The notes below the pieces were generated by a model that was not told the DNA's origin, did no database searches, and was given only the letters and a program-made list of their open reading frames with translations. This document shows positions 48,944 through 58,477 of a stretch of 64,000 bases of DNA, piece by piece. Made by a program: the position numbers and the translations under genes. Source of the stretch: Acidobacteriota bacterium (GTDB taxonomy: Bacteria; Acidobacteriota; Blastocatellia; Pyrinomonadales; Pyrinomonadaceae); NCBI GenBank assembly GCA_020199775.1, contig JAIVJZ010000045.1:964-64963 (forward strand), written 5' to 3'. Each line of letters begins with the position of its first letter. The stretch's first letter is position 1.

Positions 48944-50428
48944 TTAATAAGCGCCCTGCCCTTTCGTGACGGCGCGGACGGTTCTCACCAGAATGACTAT
49001 GTCGAGCCACACAGACCAGTTACGCACGTAATAGGTGTCCCACTTCTGCATGCCGGGTGTGCCCGCAACGCTGCGCCCCGACACCTGCCACAGCCCCGTC
49101 ATGCCGGGACGCACGCGCTCGCGCAACGTCCTGACATGCGTCGGCAACTCCTCGTGGTGATACTGCGGCAACGGTCTCGGGCCGACGAGAGACATCTCGC
49201 CGCGCAGCACGTTGATTAGTTGCGGCAGTTCGTCCAGCGAAGTTCTTCGTAATAACTTTCCGACCGTAGTGATGCGCGGGTCTTGGCAGAGTTTGAAGCT
49301 GGACAGCCATTCCGCGCGCAGTGCTGCGTCCTCCTTAAGTTTTCGTTGCAGCACGGCCTCTGCGTCCGGAACCATCGTGCGAAACTTCCAGGTGCGGAAA
49401 CGATGCCCGTCCTCGCCGATGCGGTCTTGCAGGAAAAACGGGTTGACGCGATCTTCGAGCCACACCAGCGCGGCCAGCAACAAGCAGAGTGGCACCCAGA
49501 GGACGGCGGTCGCGGCGACCGCGACCAGTTCGAGCGTGCGCTTCGTCACACGCGCCAGCGGGTCGAGCAGGTTGCGTGAAATCTCCAAACCCAAAACGCC
49601 GCCGAGGTCGCGCGCGCGCACCCACAACGACTGCACCTCGAACAGGTTCGGGATGATAAGTACGTGACGGTAGGAGGCAAGCGGCCCGTCGAGCAGTTCG
49701 ACCACCTGCTCGCGAGCCAGACCCGGCAGCGCGAGGATCGCAACCGGGGCTTTAGGCGTCGTCTGCCCCAGATGGCCGAGCACCGGCACTCCTTCCACAC
49801 GGTCATCCCAGCACTTCAGATGGTCGTCGAAGATGCCAACCGGAACGTAGCCGAACCCCTTCTCGGCGCGCAGGGCGTTGATGATTGTGGCGCACACTTC
49901 CGCGCCGCCGTAAATCACCGTCGGCACGCCCCACAAGCCATACGCGACGAGCAGGTGCTTGACCAGCATGCGTATCGCGGGCACCAGCACGACGTTTAAC
50001 CCGAACGCGGCCAGCAGCACGAGGCGGCTGACGTGATGAGCTTCTTTACCCAGAAACAACATGACGGCCAGCCCGCCGTAGATGCCCCCGAGCAGGAGCA
50101 CTTCGCGCCGGAGTTCTTCCACCGGCCCCAAGCCCCAACTCGGCAGGAGACGCGCGCCAAGCGCGCACCCCCACCACGCGAGTATCAGGAGCAGGCTCCA
50201 ACTATAGAGAATCGGTTCGCCCACCAACCACCACCGCGCCGCTCCCGCCAGCACCAGCGCCAGGATGATCGCGACGGCATCCCCCGCGCCCAGTGCGGCG
50301 GCGTTCCAGAGACGGCGGCGCAGGTACAAAAACGCCTGCCTGCGCCGGGGTCTGTGCCCGACGCCGGGCATTGACGGAGTCAGGATGTCTACTTCCGTGA
50401 CAGCCGTCCGCAAACTGTAACTGCTCAT
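48944..50428 (-). CDS. Undecaprenyl-phosphate sugar phosphotransferase (WbaP-type initiating transferase)
   Basis: 494 aa. N-terminal four to five membrane helices (residues ~35-150), a CoA-binding-like Rossmann domain (residues ~165-270), one more helix (VAVAATAVLWVPLCLLLAAL), and the catalytic C-terminal domain with FFLQDRIGEDGHRFRTWKFR, DELPQLINVLRGEMSLVGPR and RPGMTGLWQVSGR. It transfers a sugar-1-phosphate (often galactose or glucose) to undecaprenyl phosphate and starts repeat-unit synthesis. The next gene downstream is the polymerase. Confidence 0.92.
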   Translation of the reverse strand: MSSYSLRTAVTEVDILTPSMPGVGHRPRRRQAFLYLRRRLWNAAALGAGDAVAIILALVLAGAARWWLVGEPILYSWSLLLILAWWGCALGARLLPSWGLGPVEELRREVLLLGGIYGGLAVMLFLGKEAHHVSRLVLLAAFGLNVVLVPAIRMLVKHLLVAYGLWGVPTVIYGGAEVCATIINALRAEKGFGYVPVGIFDDHLKCWDDRVEGVPVLGHLGQTTPKAPVAILALPGLAREQVVELLDGPLASYRHVLIIPNLFEVQSLWVRARDLGGVLGLEISRNLLDPLARVTKRTLELVAVAATAVLWVPLCLLLAALVWLEDRVNPFFLQDRIGEDGHRFRTWKFRTMVPDAEAVLQRKLKEDAALRAEWLSSFKLCQDPRITTVGKLLRRTSLDELPQLINVLRGEMSLVGPRPLPQYHHEELPTHVRTLRERVRPGMTGLWQVSGRSVAGTPGMQKWDTYYVRNWSVWLDIVILVRTVRAVTKGQGAY

Positions 50429-50459
50429 GTGGTTTCCCTAGTTCGGTAACAGCCGTCCT

Positions 50460-51500
50460 TCAGACGGCGACCGCCGCCTGTCCTTCCCTGACGAGGCTTG
50501 CTTCTTTTATCAACTGCGCCTCCGGCACAACCTTGCCCGACATCTCCAACTCGCCGCGAATCCACTCGTAGGTCAGCCGCAATCCTTCTTCGAGACTGAT
50601 CTGCGGCTCCCAGCCGAGCACTTCGCGCAGGCGCGTGTTGTCGCTGTTGCGCCCGCGCACGCCCTGCGGCTTCGAGAGGTCGTAAACCTTATTGAGCCGC
50701 TTGCCGCCAATCGCCGAGGTGATGTCCACGAGTTCGTCAATCGTGATCATCCGATCCTGACCGAGGTTGAGCGGTTCGCGATGGTCGGACTGCATCAGGC
50801 GATAGATGCCCTCGACGCAATCGTCTATGTAGCAGTAAGAGCGAGTCTGCTTGCCGTCGCCCCACACCTCTATGTCGTCGCCGTCTTTAGCGAGCGCGAC
50901 TTTGCGGCAGATGGCCGCCGGCGACTTCTCGCGCCCGCCGTCATACGTGCCGAGCGGGCCGAAGATGTTGTGGAAGCGCACCACACGCGTCTCCAGCCCG
51001 TACTCCTCCCAGTAGTGACGGCACTGTCGTTCGGAGAAGAGTTTCTCCCATCCATAACCGTCTTCCGGGTCGGCCGGGTAGGCGTCCTCTTCCTTGAGCG
51101 GCTCAACGTCGGGCACGTTCTGCTTGTAGCCGGGGTAGATGCAGGCCGACGACGTGTAGAGGTATCGGCTGATACCGTTCAATCGCGCGGCTTCGGGCAT
51201 GTGGATGTTGATGAGCACGTTGTCGTGCATGATCTCGGCCTTGTGCGCGTGTATGAAACCGATGCCGCCCATGTTGGCGGCGAGGTTGTAAATTTCGTCC
51301 ACGCCGCGCACGGCCTGCAAACAGTTGTGCCAGCGTCGCAGATCGAGCAGTTCAAACTCGTCCGCCGCCGACGCCCCGTATTCCGGGAGCTTGATGTCCG
51401 CGCCGCGCACCCAGTAGCCCTCGTCCTTTAACCTTTTAACCAGATGATGCCCGATAAAGCCGCCGGCACCTGTCACCAACACTCTCCGCGAGCGTTCCAT
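50460..51500 (-). CDS. GDP-mannose 3,5-epimerase-like NAD-dependent epimerase
   Basis: 346 aa, extended SDR. RVLVTGAGGFIGHHLVKRL binds NAD. The further motifs NLAANMGGIGFIHAHKAEIM, TSSACIYPGYKQ, YGWEKLFSE (YxxxK with the catalytic Tyr/Lys), FHNIFGPLGTYDGGREKSPA and GVRGRNSDNTRL match plant-type GDP-mannose 3,5-epimerase closely, including the MGG and SSACIYP signatures. It would make GDP-L-galactose or GDP-gulose for the polysaccharide. It lies 31 bp upstream of the initiating transferase gene. Confidence 0.88.
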   Translation of the reverse strand: MERSRRVLVTGAGGFIGHHLVKRLKDEGYWVRGADIKLPEYGASAADEFELLDLRRWHNCLQAVRGVDEIYNLAANMGGIGFIHAHKAEIMHDNVLINIHMPEAARLNGISRYLYTSSACIYPGYKQNVPDVEPLKEEDAYPADPEDGYGWEKLFSERQCRHYWEEYGLETRVVRFHNIFGPLGTYDGGREKSPAAICRKVALAKDGDDIEVWGDGKQTRSYCYIDDCVEGIYRLMQSDHREPLNLGQDRMITIDELVDITSAIGGKRLNKVYDLSKPQGVRGRNSDNTRLREVLGWEPQISLEEGLRLTYEWIRGELEMSGKVVPEAQLIKEASLVREGQAAVAV

Positions 51501-51634
51501 AATGTGTTCCTCCTGATGAATTCCTTGCTGTCGAGATGGATAAACGGGAAGCCTGATGACGCCTGACAGTCACTTGAGCCGGACAGGCGCGAGGCGTTCG
51601 TGCGTCGAATTTTCAGAGCGTTTCTAACCTGTAT

Positions 51635-52495
51635 CTAACGTGTATTCAGCGCGTGCTTTCTTAAACCGAGCACTTGCAGCGAAATGTGAAAGATGAAACG
51701 CGGCACGATGTTGAAATATCGTCCGGCCAGACGGCGTGGCTCGGACAGCAGGCGGTGGAGCCATTGAAGTCCCGCTTGCTTGACCCAAGCGGGCGCATCC
51801 TTCGTCCGCCCCGTGTGAACGTCGAAGGCCGCGCCGACGCCGATCATCACTTTCGTGTCCAGCTTGCGGAAGAGGTCGGCCATTAACTTCTCCTGCTTCG
51901 GCGTGCTGAGTCCCACCCAGAAGATGTCCGGGCGAGATTGACTGACCAGCGCGGTTAACTCGCGCTCCTCGTTATCGTTGAGCGGCCTGAACGGGGGGGT
52001 GTATGTCCCCACAATGCGAATGCCGGGGAATCCTTCCCGCAGATTCGCGGCGAGTTCTTCGGCGACGCCGACGTTGCCGCCGTAGATGAAATGGCTGTAA
52101 TTTTTCTCCACCGACATCCGGCACACTTCGATCATCAGGTCAGGCCCGTAGACGCGCTCCATCCGTTCGTGCCCCTGAATTTTGCCGACCCACACGGTCG
52201 GCATCCCGTCGGGCGTGACCAACAGCGCGTCGTTGATGATTCGCTTCAAGTTTTCGTCGCGCTGCGCCTCCATCACACCATGCACCCCGGTCACGCAGAC
52301 GTAACCGCCGATACCCGTGCGGACGGCCTCCTCGATTGTCCGCACTGCGGAAGCCATGTCCGTCGCATGCACGCCGACGCCGAGCACGTTGGCGCGCCGG
52401 TGCGACCCGGAGGGCGCGCGCGCGTCGCGTTCACCGCCACGTGACACACCTGAAGCCGGTAGATCAGAATCGCTCGACATAACTCCCACGTTCAA
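51635..52495 (-). CDS. WecG/TagA/CpsF family glycosyltransferase
   Basis: 286 aa; the N-terminal ~35 residues are not conserved. The core starts at VLGVGVHATDMASAVRTIEE and has VCVTGVHGVMEAQRD, VTPDGMPTVWVGK and DIFWVGLSTPKQEKLMADL, the signature of GT26. The family adds N-acetylmannosaminuronic acid or N-acetylmannosamine to a lipid-linked sugar, usually as the second step after initiation. It starts a new unit after a terminator at 52540-52561 and precedes the epimerase by 134 bp. Confidence 0.9.
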   Translation of the reverse strand: MNVGVMSSDSDLPASGVSRGGERDARAPSGSHRRANVLGVGVHATDMASAVRTIEEAVRTGIGGYVCVTGVHGVMEAQRDENLKRIINDALLVTPDGMPTVWVGKIQGHERMERVYGPDLMIEVCRMSVEKNYSHFIYGGNVGVAEELAANLREGFPGIRIVGTYTPPFRPLNDNEERELTALVSQSRPDIFWVGLSTPKQEKLMADLFRKLDTKVMIGVGAAFDVHTGRTKDAPAWVKQAGLQWLHRLLSEPRRLAGRYFNIVPRFIFHISLQVLGLRKHALNTR

Positions 52496-52539
52496 TAACT
52501 CCCCTTATGAAACTGACGAAACTTTCTATACGCGGGCGC

Positions 52540-52561
52540 AAAAAAAGGAGCCTTCGCTCCT
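52540..52561 (-). terminator. Rho-independent terminator after the GT4 gene
   Basis: AGGAGC pairs with GCTCCT around a GAAG loop; seven T follow on the minus strand. It lies 60 bp after the GT4 stop and splits the locus into two transcription units. Confidence 0.8.
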
Positions 52562-52621
52562 CCTTACTTTCGCGCCTCAGTTCTGTTGATTACTTCAATT
52601 CGCTTCAATACTCTCGTGCGG

Positions 52622-53812
52622 CTACTTTTCGCCTCGCCCGTTCTGTTTAATCGCGCGGCGATAAATCTCTGTCAGCATCCGGTAATTTCGCTCGGCAGTG
52701 TATTTCTTCTCATACTCACGCCTCGCTTCCCGCCCCATCACTTCCATCTCCCGTTCGTGCGCCCAGGCCCACGCGATTTTAGTTGCGAGGTCTGCCGCGT
52801 CGCCGGGCGTGAAGTGCAATCCCGTCCGGCCGTCGGCGACGATCTCCTCCATCGCTCCGAGGCGCGAAGCGATGACCGGCACTCCGCAGGCGAAGGCTTC
52901 CGCGATGGTCAAGGGGAAGCCTTCGTACCACTGCGACGGAAAGACGACGACGCGCGCGCGCCTCATCAAGTCCAGAACCTCGCTCCGCTCACGTCTCCCC
53001 AACACTTCGACACGCGGGGCAAGATCGCCTTCTCGCGCAGCCGCGCGCGCCTCTTCGATGAGCGGGCCGTCACCGAGTATTTTGAGCGGGATGTGCGGCA
53101 GATTCCGCCACGCCCCCAACAGCACGCCGACGCCCTTCTCCGGCGACAACCTTCCGACGAAGAGTGCGTAGTCGCCGGGCCCCTCCGACGGACGGATGCC
53201 CGCCTCGACGAAGTTGGGTTTGACCACGATTTTGTCGGCTGGCAGATGCCCCTCGACGAACTTCCGGCGCGCGAATTCCGTGAGGGCGACGTAAACATCC
53301 ACGGCCTCTCTCCATGTGCCGAGCGCGCGATGCGTCGCGAGCATCAAGGTCGTCACCCCGCTTGCCGCGCGACTTTCCCGGTAACATGCGCGGGCAGCCC
53401 CCGCCCACGACACAGCCCGCCCCAGACAATCCTCACAGACGCGTCCCTCACGCATGAGCATCGCGTTCGGGCAGAGCAGGCGGTAGTTGTGCAGCGTCTG
53501 CACTACGGGCACGGCCTCGGCTCTGGCCGCGTGATAAGCCGCCGGGGAGACGAGCGGGAACGTGTTGTGGAAATGAACCACGTCCGGTCGTTCGCGCCGG
53601 AACATCGCGCGCAGTTCACGATAGATCGCTCTGTTCCACAGGGTCGCCCCCGCCAGAGCCGGCGCACTCATGCCCTCTACCTGATCGTTATGTACCGTGT
53701 AACGCACGACGTGCTGACCGCCCGCTTCGAGCAATGCCGCTTCCGCGGCGAAGACTTGATCCTCTCCGCCCGGCTGCTTGTACCTGTTGTGCGCGAGCAG
53801 AATCTTCATCAT
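52622..53812 (-). CDS. Glycosyltransferase family 4
   Basis: 396 aa, GT-B fold. The N-terminal domain begins MMKILLAHNRYKQPGGEDQ. The C-terminal domain has FVGRLSPEKGVGVLLGAW, LKILGDGPLIEEA and EGFPLTIAEAFACGVPVIAS, the EX7E nucleotide-sugar motif. Cytosolic; the retaining mechanism is typical. ATGATG at 53812 overlaps the upstream stop (TGATG), so it is coupled to the ligase-like gene; a longer frame to 54088 is a shadow. Last gene of its transcription unit. Confidence 0.92.
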   Translation of the reverse strand: MMKILLAHNRYKQPGGEDQVFAAEAALLEAGGQHVVRYTVHNDQVEGMSAPALAGATLWNRAIYRELRAMFRRERPDVVHFHNTFPLVSPAAYHAARAEAVPVVQTLHNYRLLCPNAMLMREGRVCEDCLGRAVSWAGAARACYRESRAASGVTTLMLATHRALGTWREAVDVYVALTEFARRKFVEGHLPADKIVVKPNFVEAGIRPSEGPGDYALFVGRLSPEKGVGVLLGAWRNLPHIPLKILGDGPLIEEARAAAREGDLAPRVEVLGRRERSEVLDLMRRARVVVFPSQWYEGFPLTIAEAFACGVPVIASRLGAMEEIVADGRTGLHFTPGDAADLATKIAWAWAHEREMEVMGREARREYEKKYTAERNYRMLTEIYRRAIKQNGRGEK

Positions 53813-55290
53813 CACGCGGCTCGGCGCGTCAACTGCACCCGCCCCTCGCTCGTGTCCTGTCGCCGCTGCGCTTCGAGGACAGCGATGCCGAACCCGAACA
53901 AACTCCAGAACCAGATGCCTCCCTGCGGCCCTTCCAGAAACACGTCGAACGCCCCGTTGACCATGAACGCAGACCAGTAGGCGAGCAACCACAGATTGAC
54001 TCGCGCCCACCACTCCCGTCCCGCCCGGCGCGCCCTGAAATAAGCAACCAACAGGCTGATGGCGAAAGCGGTCTGGAGCAACACCCACAGCAACAGCCCC
54101 GGCACGCCCGCACGCGCGAGGATCGTCATATGGCCGTTATGCGGACTCCTGAGTGCGCCCTCCTGTTCAACCTGATAGCCGTCGTCGTCGGCCAGATTGA
54201 TGCCGAAGCCCTTTCCCGTCCAGAAATAGTCGCCCCGAAAAGTGTAGTTGACGATGTCCGTCCACCATTCCAATCGCCAACGTCGCGTCTCCTCAAGTCC
54301 CTCTCGCGAGTTATGCCCGATGACGCTCCCGATGCTCGCCGTTATTTGTTGAGGTGACACTTTGCGCGCCCCGCCCACGTCGAATTCCAGATCGAGAGCG
54401 AAAAACAGCATTACGATTACGACGCCGGTTAAAATTACTTTCCCCCACTTACTCAGAGGACGCAGCGCCAGCACTACCGAGGCGGCCACCAGCACGGACA
54501 CCAGTCCCCCACGGTTGATTGAGACGACGAGGAATCCGGCCAGCCAGATCAGCCAACAGAACCACTCCTTCAACCACAGCGGCACTTTCGACCGACCTGC
54601 GTCGAACTGGTGCAGGCCGAGCGCGAGAAACGTCGCGCATCCTGCCAGATGCGTCGCGGCGTCGCCCGGCTTGAAAAATATCAACGGCACGTCACTCCCC
54701 GGCACCCGTGGGACGGCTCCGGCGGCGAGGAAAAAGATCAGGCTGGCGATTGGCGCCCACATGAGATACCACGGAAGCAGACGCCCGTATTTTTCCGGCA
54801 CGCTCGAAATACGCCCATAGCGCAACAGGACGGCGGGCACGAGCAGGGCGAAGATTCCGTACCCCCAGACGACGCCGTCCCGCAACGCGTTCGAGCCGTA
54901 GACGCCGACGTAGGGGAGCGTCCGAAACGCCCCCCACAATGCGAACGCGATGAGCAACCAGATCAAAGGCGAACGCAGCACCAACCACACGCCGCTCCCC
55001 ACCGCTAACGCGACGAGACCCAGCGCGAGTGTCATTTCGCCGACGAAGATCGTCCGATACCCGAAATAGGCGAAGCCCTTATTCAGGAAGGCGTACCCGA
55101 CAAGCAGCACGCCGAGCGCCGTCAGGAAGAACCTCGCGAAGCGTGCGGGGAACAGGACTCCCGCGCTGAGAGCGATGGTGCCCGCCGTCGCGCCTACCGC
55201 CGCCGCCGGGTTCCAGGCCGCCCCGACGCCCGCCGCGACGGAGATGCCCACGCCGGTCGCCTTGATTAAACCGTTGCGCACGGAGATCAA
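53812..55290 (-). CDS. O-antigen ligase/polymerase family membrane protein, second copy
   Basis: 492 aa, with about ten membrane spans. In the second half a periplasmic loop contains WTGKGFGINLADDDGY and ALRSPHNGHMTILARAG, with the HNxxM/L motif of the Wzy/WaaL family. The family is the same as the gene at 47357, but the sequences are not closely similar, so one could be polymerase and the other ligase. It overlaps the upstream GT2 by 4 nt and the downstream GT4 by 1 nt. Confidence 0.85.
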   Translation of the reverse strand: MISVRNGLIKATGVGISVAAGVGAAWNPAAAVGATAGTIALSAGVLFPARFARFFLTALGVLLVGYAFLNKGFAYFGYRTIFVGEMTLALGLVALAVGSGVWLVLRSPLIWLLIAFALWGAFRTLPYVGVYGSNALRDGVVWGYGIFALLVPAVLLRYGRISSVPEKYGRLLPWYLMWAPIASLIFFLAAGAVPRVPGSDVPLIFFKPGDAATHLAGCATFLALGLHQFDAGRSKVPLWLKEWFCWLIWLAGFLVVSINRGGLVSVLVAASVVLALRPLSKWGKVILTGVVIVMLFFALDLEFDVGGARKVSPQQITASIGSVIGHNSREGLEETRRWRLEWWTDIVNYTFRGDYFWTGKGFGINLADDDGYQVEQEGALRSPHNGHMTILARAGVPGLLLWVLLQTAFAISLLVAYFRARRAGREWWARVNLWLLAYWSAFMVNGAFDVFLEGPQGGIWFWSLFGFGIAVLEAQRRQDTSEGRVQLTRRAA

Positions 55291-56435
55291 ATGCTTCTCT
55301 CCCCTCCGCCCTTCAACATTCCCGGCGCGGGTTGAGCGAACGGTCGCGCGAGTCTGCTCGTCAGACGCTTCAACTTGTTAGGAAGATAGACCGCCTCGAT
55401 CAATTTTGTGCCGGCGCGCTTCGGCATGAGCGATGCGAGACTGATGATCGTGGCCTTGGCGATGATCTTGTTCCGATCCGCGGTTCGGACACGCAACACG
55501 GCACGACGTAGCTGACCTAGGTTCCGCACGGTCTTTGCGAGCGGCGCGCCCTCCAGATAATTCTGAACGAGAAGCATCTCGCAGTAGGTGGGATTCTGTT
55601 CGATCCCAGTCGTTTCCCAACCATACTTGCGGGCTGTGGCCGAGAGGGCGGCGAACGTCCTCTCGCCGCTTGAGACCACCTTGCGGCACCACTTCACGTC
55701 AACCGTATTCGAGGCCGTCAGGTTACTTGAATGCACCCGGTACAAAGAGAGCGGTTCGTCAATGGCTTCCACGGCGTAGAACAGCGGAGCCTGCGTCAGC
55801 ATGTAGCCGTCGGCTTCGGTTCTGAACTCCTTTTCGGGAATGGGAAAGACCATCTCAGCGCACTCGCGCCGCATGCAAATTCCTGAGGTCGGCGCAATCG
55901 ACCAGTGACCCGCCCCCTTCAGGATTCGGTCGCGGAGTTCGCCGCTGTCGAGCCGCCCGAACTGCGGTATCTGCCCGATAATTTTGCCCTCCGAGTCGAA
56001 CTTCGTCAGGGTGTTGACGACCATCCCCGCGCGAGGATTCGCGGCGAACCTTTCCACCACGAGCCGTAGCTTTTCTTCGGTGAACAGGTCGTCCGCATCC
56101 AGCATCGCGATAATATGGCCGCGACTGTGAGCGTATGACGCGTTCAGAGCGGAAGCGACGCCGCCGTTCTCTTTGAAAATGAACCGCACCCGCCGATCTT
56201 CTCTGGCGTAACGCTCGATGATTTCGCGCGAACTATCGGTGGAGCCGTCGTCGCAGATCACGATCTCGAAATGAGTGTAGGTCTGGCGCAGCACGCTCTC
56301 CACAGCTTCGCCGATGTAATGCGCGTAGTTGTAGTTGACGATCATCACCGACACCAGCGGCTCCGTGCCCAGCGGCGGCAGTTCTTTGATTTCAAGCTTT
56401 CCCAATCCCGTGTCTTTAGTCTTCATTGCCTTCAT
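55287..56435 (-). CDS. Glycosyltransferase family 2
   Basis: 382 aa. LVSVMIVNYNYAHYIGEAVE, VICDDGSTDSSREIIERY, NGGVASALNASY and IAMLDADDLFTEEKL form the GT-A core with the DxD at about residue 120. The C-terminal ~150 residues are specific and unassigned. Overlaps the next gene by 4 nt. It probably adds one residue of the repeat unit. Confidence 0.92.
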   Translation of the reverse strand: MKAMKTKDTGLGKLEIKELPPLGTEPLVSVMIVNYNYAHYIGEAVESVLRQTYTHFEIVICDDGSTDSSREIIERYAREDRRVRFIFKENGGVASALNASYAHSRGHIIAMLDADDLFTEEKLRLVVERFAANPRAGMVVNTLTKFDSEGKIIGQIPQFGRLDSGELRDRILKGAGHWSIAPTSGICMRRECAEMVFPIPEKEFRTEADGYMLTQAPLFYAVEAIDEPLSLYRVHSSNLTASNTVDVKWCRKVVSSGERTFAALSATARKYGWETTGIEQNPTYCEMLLVQNYLEGAPLAKTVRNLGQLRRAVLRVRTADRNKIIAKATIISLASLMPKRAGTKLIEAVYLPNKLKRLTSRLARPFAQPAPGMLKGGGERSI

Positions 56436-56502
56436 CCCCTGACGCCATCAACGCGCCGATTCCCTAGTCCCGTCGTGACGGCGGCACGACCGCCGTCGTA
56501 TG

Positions 56503-57414
56503 TTAGAGGCCGACCGTTTTTGGCGCCCTGAAAATCCCATCGCGTAACCCTGAACCGACCGCGCGAATGCTCGGCCAACTGAAACGCGAACGGCGCAGGT
56601 AAGCGAAGACCCAACGCGAATGAACCAGCATGATCTTGGTTCGCTCTTCGCCCGACCAAGCGTTGCTCCGCGTGAGCATCCAGATCACGTTTCGCACCTG
56701 GTAGTAGTAACGCTGCGGAGCGGCGTCCAGAGCCGTGTGCTTTTTCTCAGTCTTATGCACCACGCGACTCGCGGGCACGAGCACGCCGAACTCGTGCCTG
56801 AGCACGCGCGCCGTGTATTCGGCGTCATCGTTCCAGATGAAGTAGTCGGCGACGGGCAGGCCGTAGCGTCCGATCATGTTGCGGTGCAGCAGCAGCGAAA
56901 CGAAACTGGCCCAACGCACCGACACGGTGGAATGCTCGGCGGCCGACATCACGCCCTCCGGGTCTTTATCCAGCCGCTTGGCCGACGAAATGTTCATGGG
57001 GTGCAGCGAGCCGTCAGTCCAGACAACTTTGCTCGCCAGCAGGCAGGGACGCACGGCCTCTGCAAAGCTCTCTTTCGTTTCCAACAACGCGTTCAGCGTG
57101 TTCCCTTCCGTGATCGTGTCGTCGTCCATCAGCCAGACCCAATCGAATCCTTCCTCGTAAGCCCACTTCATTCCCGCATGAAATCCGCCCGCGCCGCCGA
57201 CGTTGTTCGGCAAGCGCAGCACACGCACGGCGGCAAACTCCCCGGCGAGCATCGCGTCGGTGCCGTCCGTGCTGGCATTATCTACTACGATGATCTCGTC
57301 AACGGCGCGCACCTGACCGAGCAATGCCTGAAGACACTCGCGCAGCAGCACCTTGCGGTTGTAAGTCACCACCACCGCGCACACACGCTCTTTCAACACG
57401 CCTTTAACCTCCAT
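56503..57414 (-). CDS. Glycosyltransferase family 2 (GlfT2-like group), copy 1
   Basis: 303 aa from ATG 57414; a frame extending to 57591 is a shadow of the neighbour. ERVCAVVVTYNRKVLLRECL, IIVVDNASTDGTDAML, NNVGGAGGFHAGMKWA and WVWLMDDDTITEGNTL mark the group with an extended MDDD motif, related to galactofuranosyl/rhamnosyl transferases. The following two genes upstream (57444 and 58478) are homologues. The C-terminus is rich in Arg/Ser/Trp and may touch the membrane. Confidence 0.9.
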   Translation of the reverse strand: MEVKGVLKERVCAVVVTYNRKVLLRECLQALLGQVRAVDEIIVVDNASTDGTDAMLAGEFAAVRVLRLPNNVGGAGGFHAGMKWAYEEGFDWVWLMDDDTITEGNTLNALLETKESFAEAVRPCLLASKVVWTDGSLHPMNISSAKRLDKDPEGVMSAAEHSTVSVRWASFVSLLLHRNMIGRYGLPVADYFIWNDDAEYTARVLRHEFGVLVPASRVVHKTEKKHTALDAAPQRYYYQVRNVIWMLTRSNAWSGEERTKIMLVHSRWVFAYLRRSRFSWPSIRAVGSGLRDGIFRAPKTVGL

Positions 57415-57443
57415 CAACGAACACGCGAGCCGCGCCCGCAAGT

Positions 57444-58418
57444 TCAACGGACGGGATGCCTCATCAGGCCGTCGCGCAAACCCGACCCGACGCCGCGCAA
57501 ACTCGGCCAACTGAAGCGGGAGAGGCTCAGGTAAATCCAGATCGACCTCAGCAAACCGACCGTATGCCTGACTCTCTCTTTCCCCGACCACGCGTCGCTG
57601 CGCGTGAGCATCCAGATCGCGTTCCGCACATGGTAGTAATACTTCTGCGGAGCGGCGTCCAAAGCCGTATAGTTCTTGGCCGTCTTATGCACGACGCGAC
57701 TGGCGGGGACGAGCACGCCGAACTCGTGCCGCAGGACGCGCGCCGTGTACTCGGTGTCGTCGCCCCAGATAAAATAGTCGGCGATGGGCAGGCCGTAGCG
57801 ATTGATCACATCCCGGTGCAGCAGCATCGAGACAAAGGTCGTCGAGCGAATGGACATCGTGGAGCGCTGGATGGAAGCGTATAAGTTTTCGAGGTCTGAC
57901 AGTTTGACCCATGAAGGATTCATGTAATGCAGAGACCCGTCAGTCCAGACCACCTTGCTCGCCATGACGCATGGCCTGCGCCCTTCCTCGAACCGCTCGC
58001 GCGCCGCGAACAGTTCGGCCAGCGAGTCCGGTTCGGCGATGGTGTCGTCATCCATCACCCAGACCCAGTCGAATCCTTCCTCGTAAGCGCGGCGCATCCC
58101 CTGTTGGAAGCCCCCCGCCCCGCCGACGTTCTTCGGCAGGTGCATCACCCGAATGAGGGGGAACTCTTTGGGCGAGAACTCCCGCGCGAGCGTATCTTCC
58201 GTGCCGTCGGTGCTGGCGTTGTTGACCACGAGGATTTGCTCGACCGGGCGGCTCTGCTCCAACAGCGCGCGCAGGCACTCGCGCAACAACTCCTTACGGT
58301 TGTAAGTCACCACCACGACGCAGACCCGCCCCGCCGCCGCCGCCGCCGTCGTCGGCGCGTCACCTTTGTCGCGCGCGGCCTCGACCGAACTTTGTATACC
58401 GGCCATAACTTTTGCCAT
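57444..58418 (-). CDS. Glycosyltransferase family 2 (GlfT2-like group), copy 2
   Basis: 324 aa. VCVVVVTYNRKELLRECLRA, ILVVNNASTDGTEDTL, NVGGAGGFQQGMRRAYEEGF and WVWVMDDDTIAEPDSL are nearly identical to copy 1, and the whole length aligns, including YGLPIADYFIWGDDTEYTAR and HKTAKNYTALDAAPQKYYYH. The pair is a tandem duplication. The N-terminal 25 residues are Ala-rich and not shared. Confidence 0.9.
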   Translation of the reverse strand: MAKVMAGIQSSVEAARDKGDAPTTAAAAAGRVCVVVVTYNRKELLRECLRALLEQSRPVEQILVVNNASTDGTEDTLAREFSPKEFPLIRVMHLPKNVGGAGGFQQGMRRAYEEGFDWVWVMDDDTIAEPDSLAELFAARERFEEGRRPCVMASKVVWTDGSLHYMNPSWVKLSDLENLYASIQRSTMSIRSTTFVSMLLHRDVINRYGLPIADYFIWGDDTEYTARVLRHEFGVLVPASRVVHKTAKNYTALDAAPQKYYYHVRNAIWMLTRSDAWSGKERVRHTVGLLRSIWIYLSLSRFSWPSLRGVGSGLRDGLMRHPVR

Positions 58419-58477
58419 GAATTTCCGTCACTGCGCTTCGAGGTCGCCCGACGGCGACTCGACGCCTTGAGGGCGAA

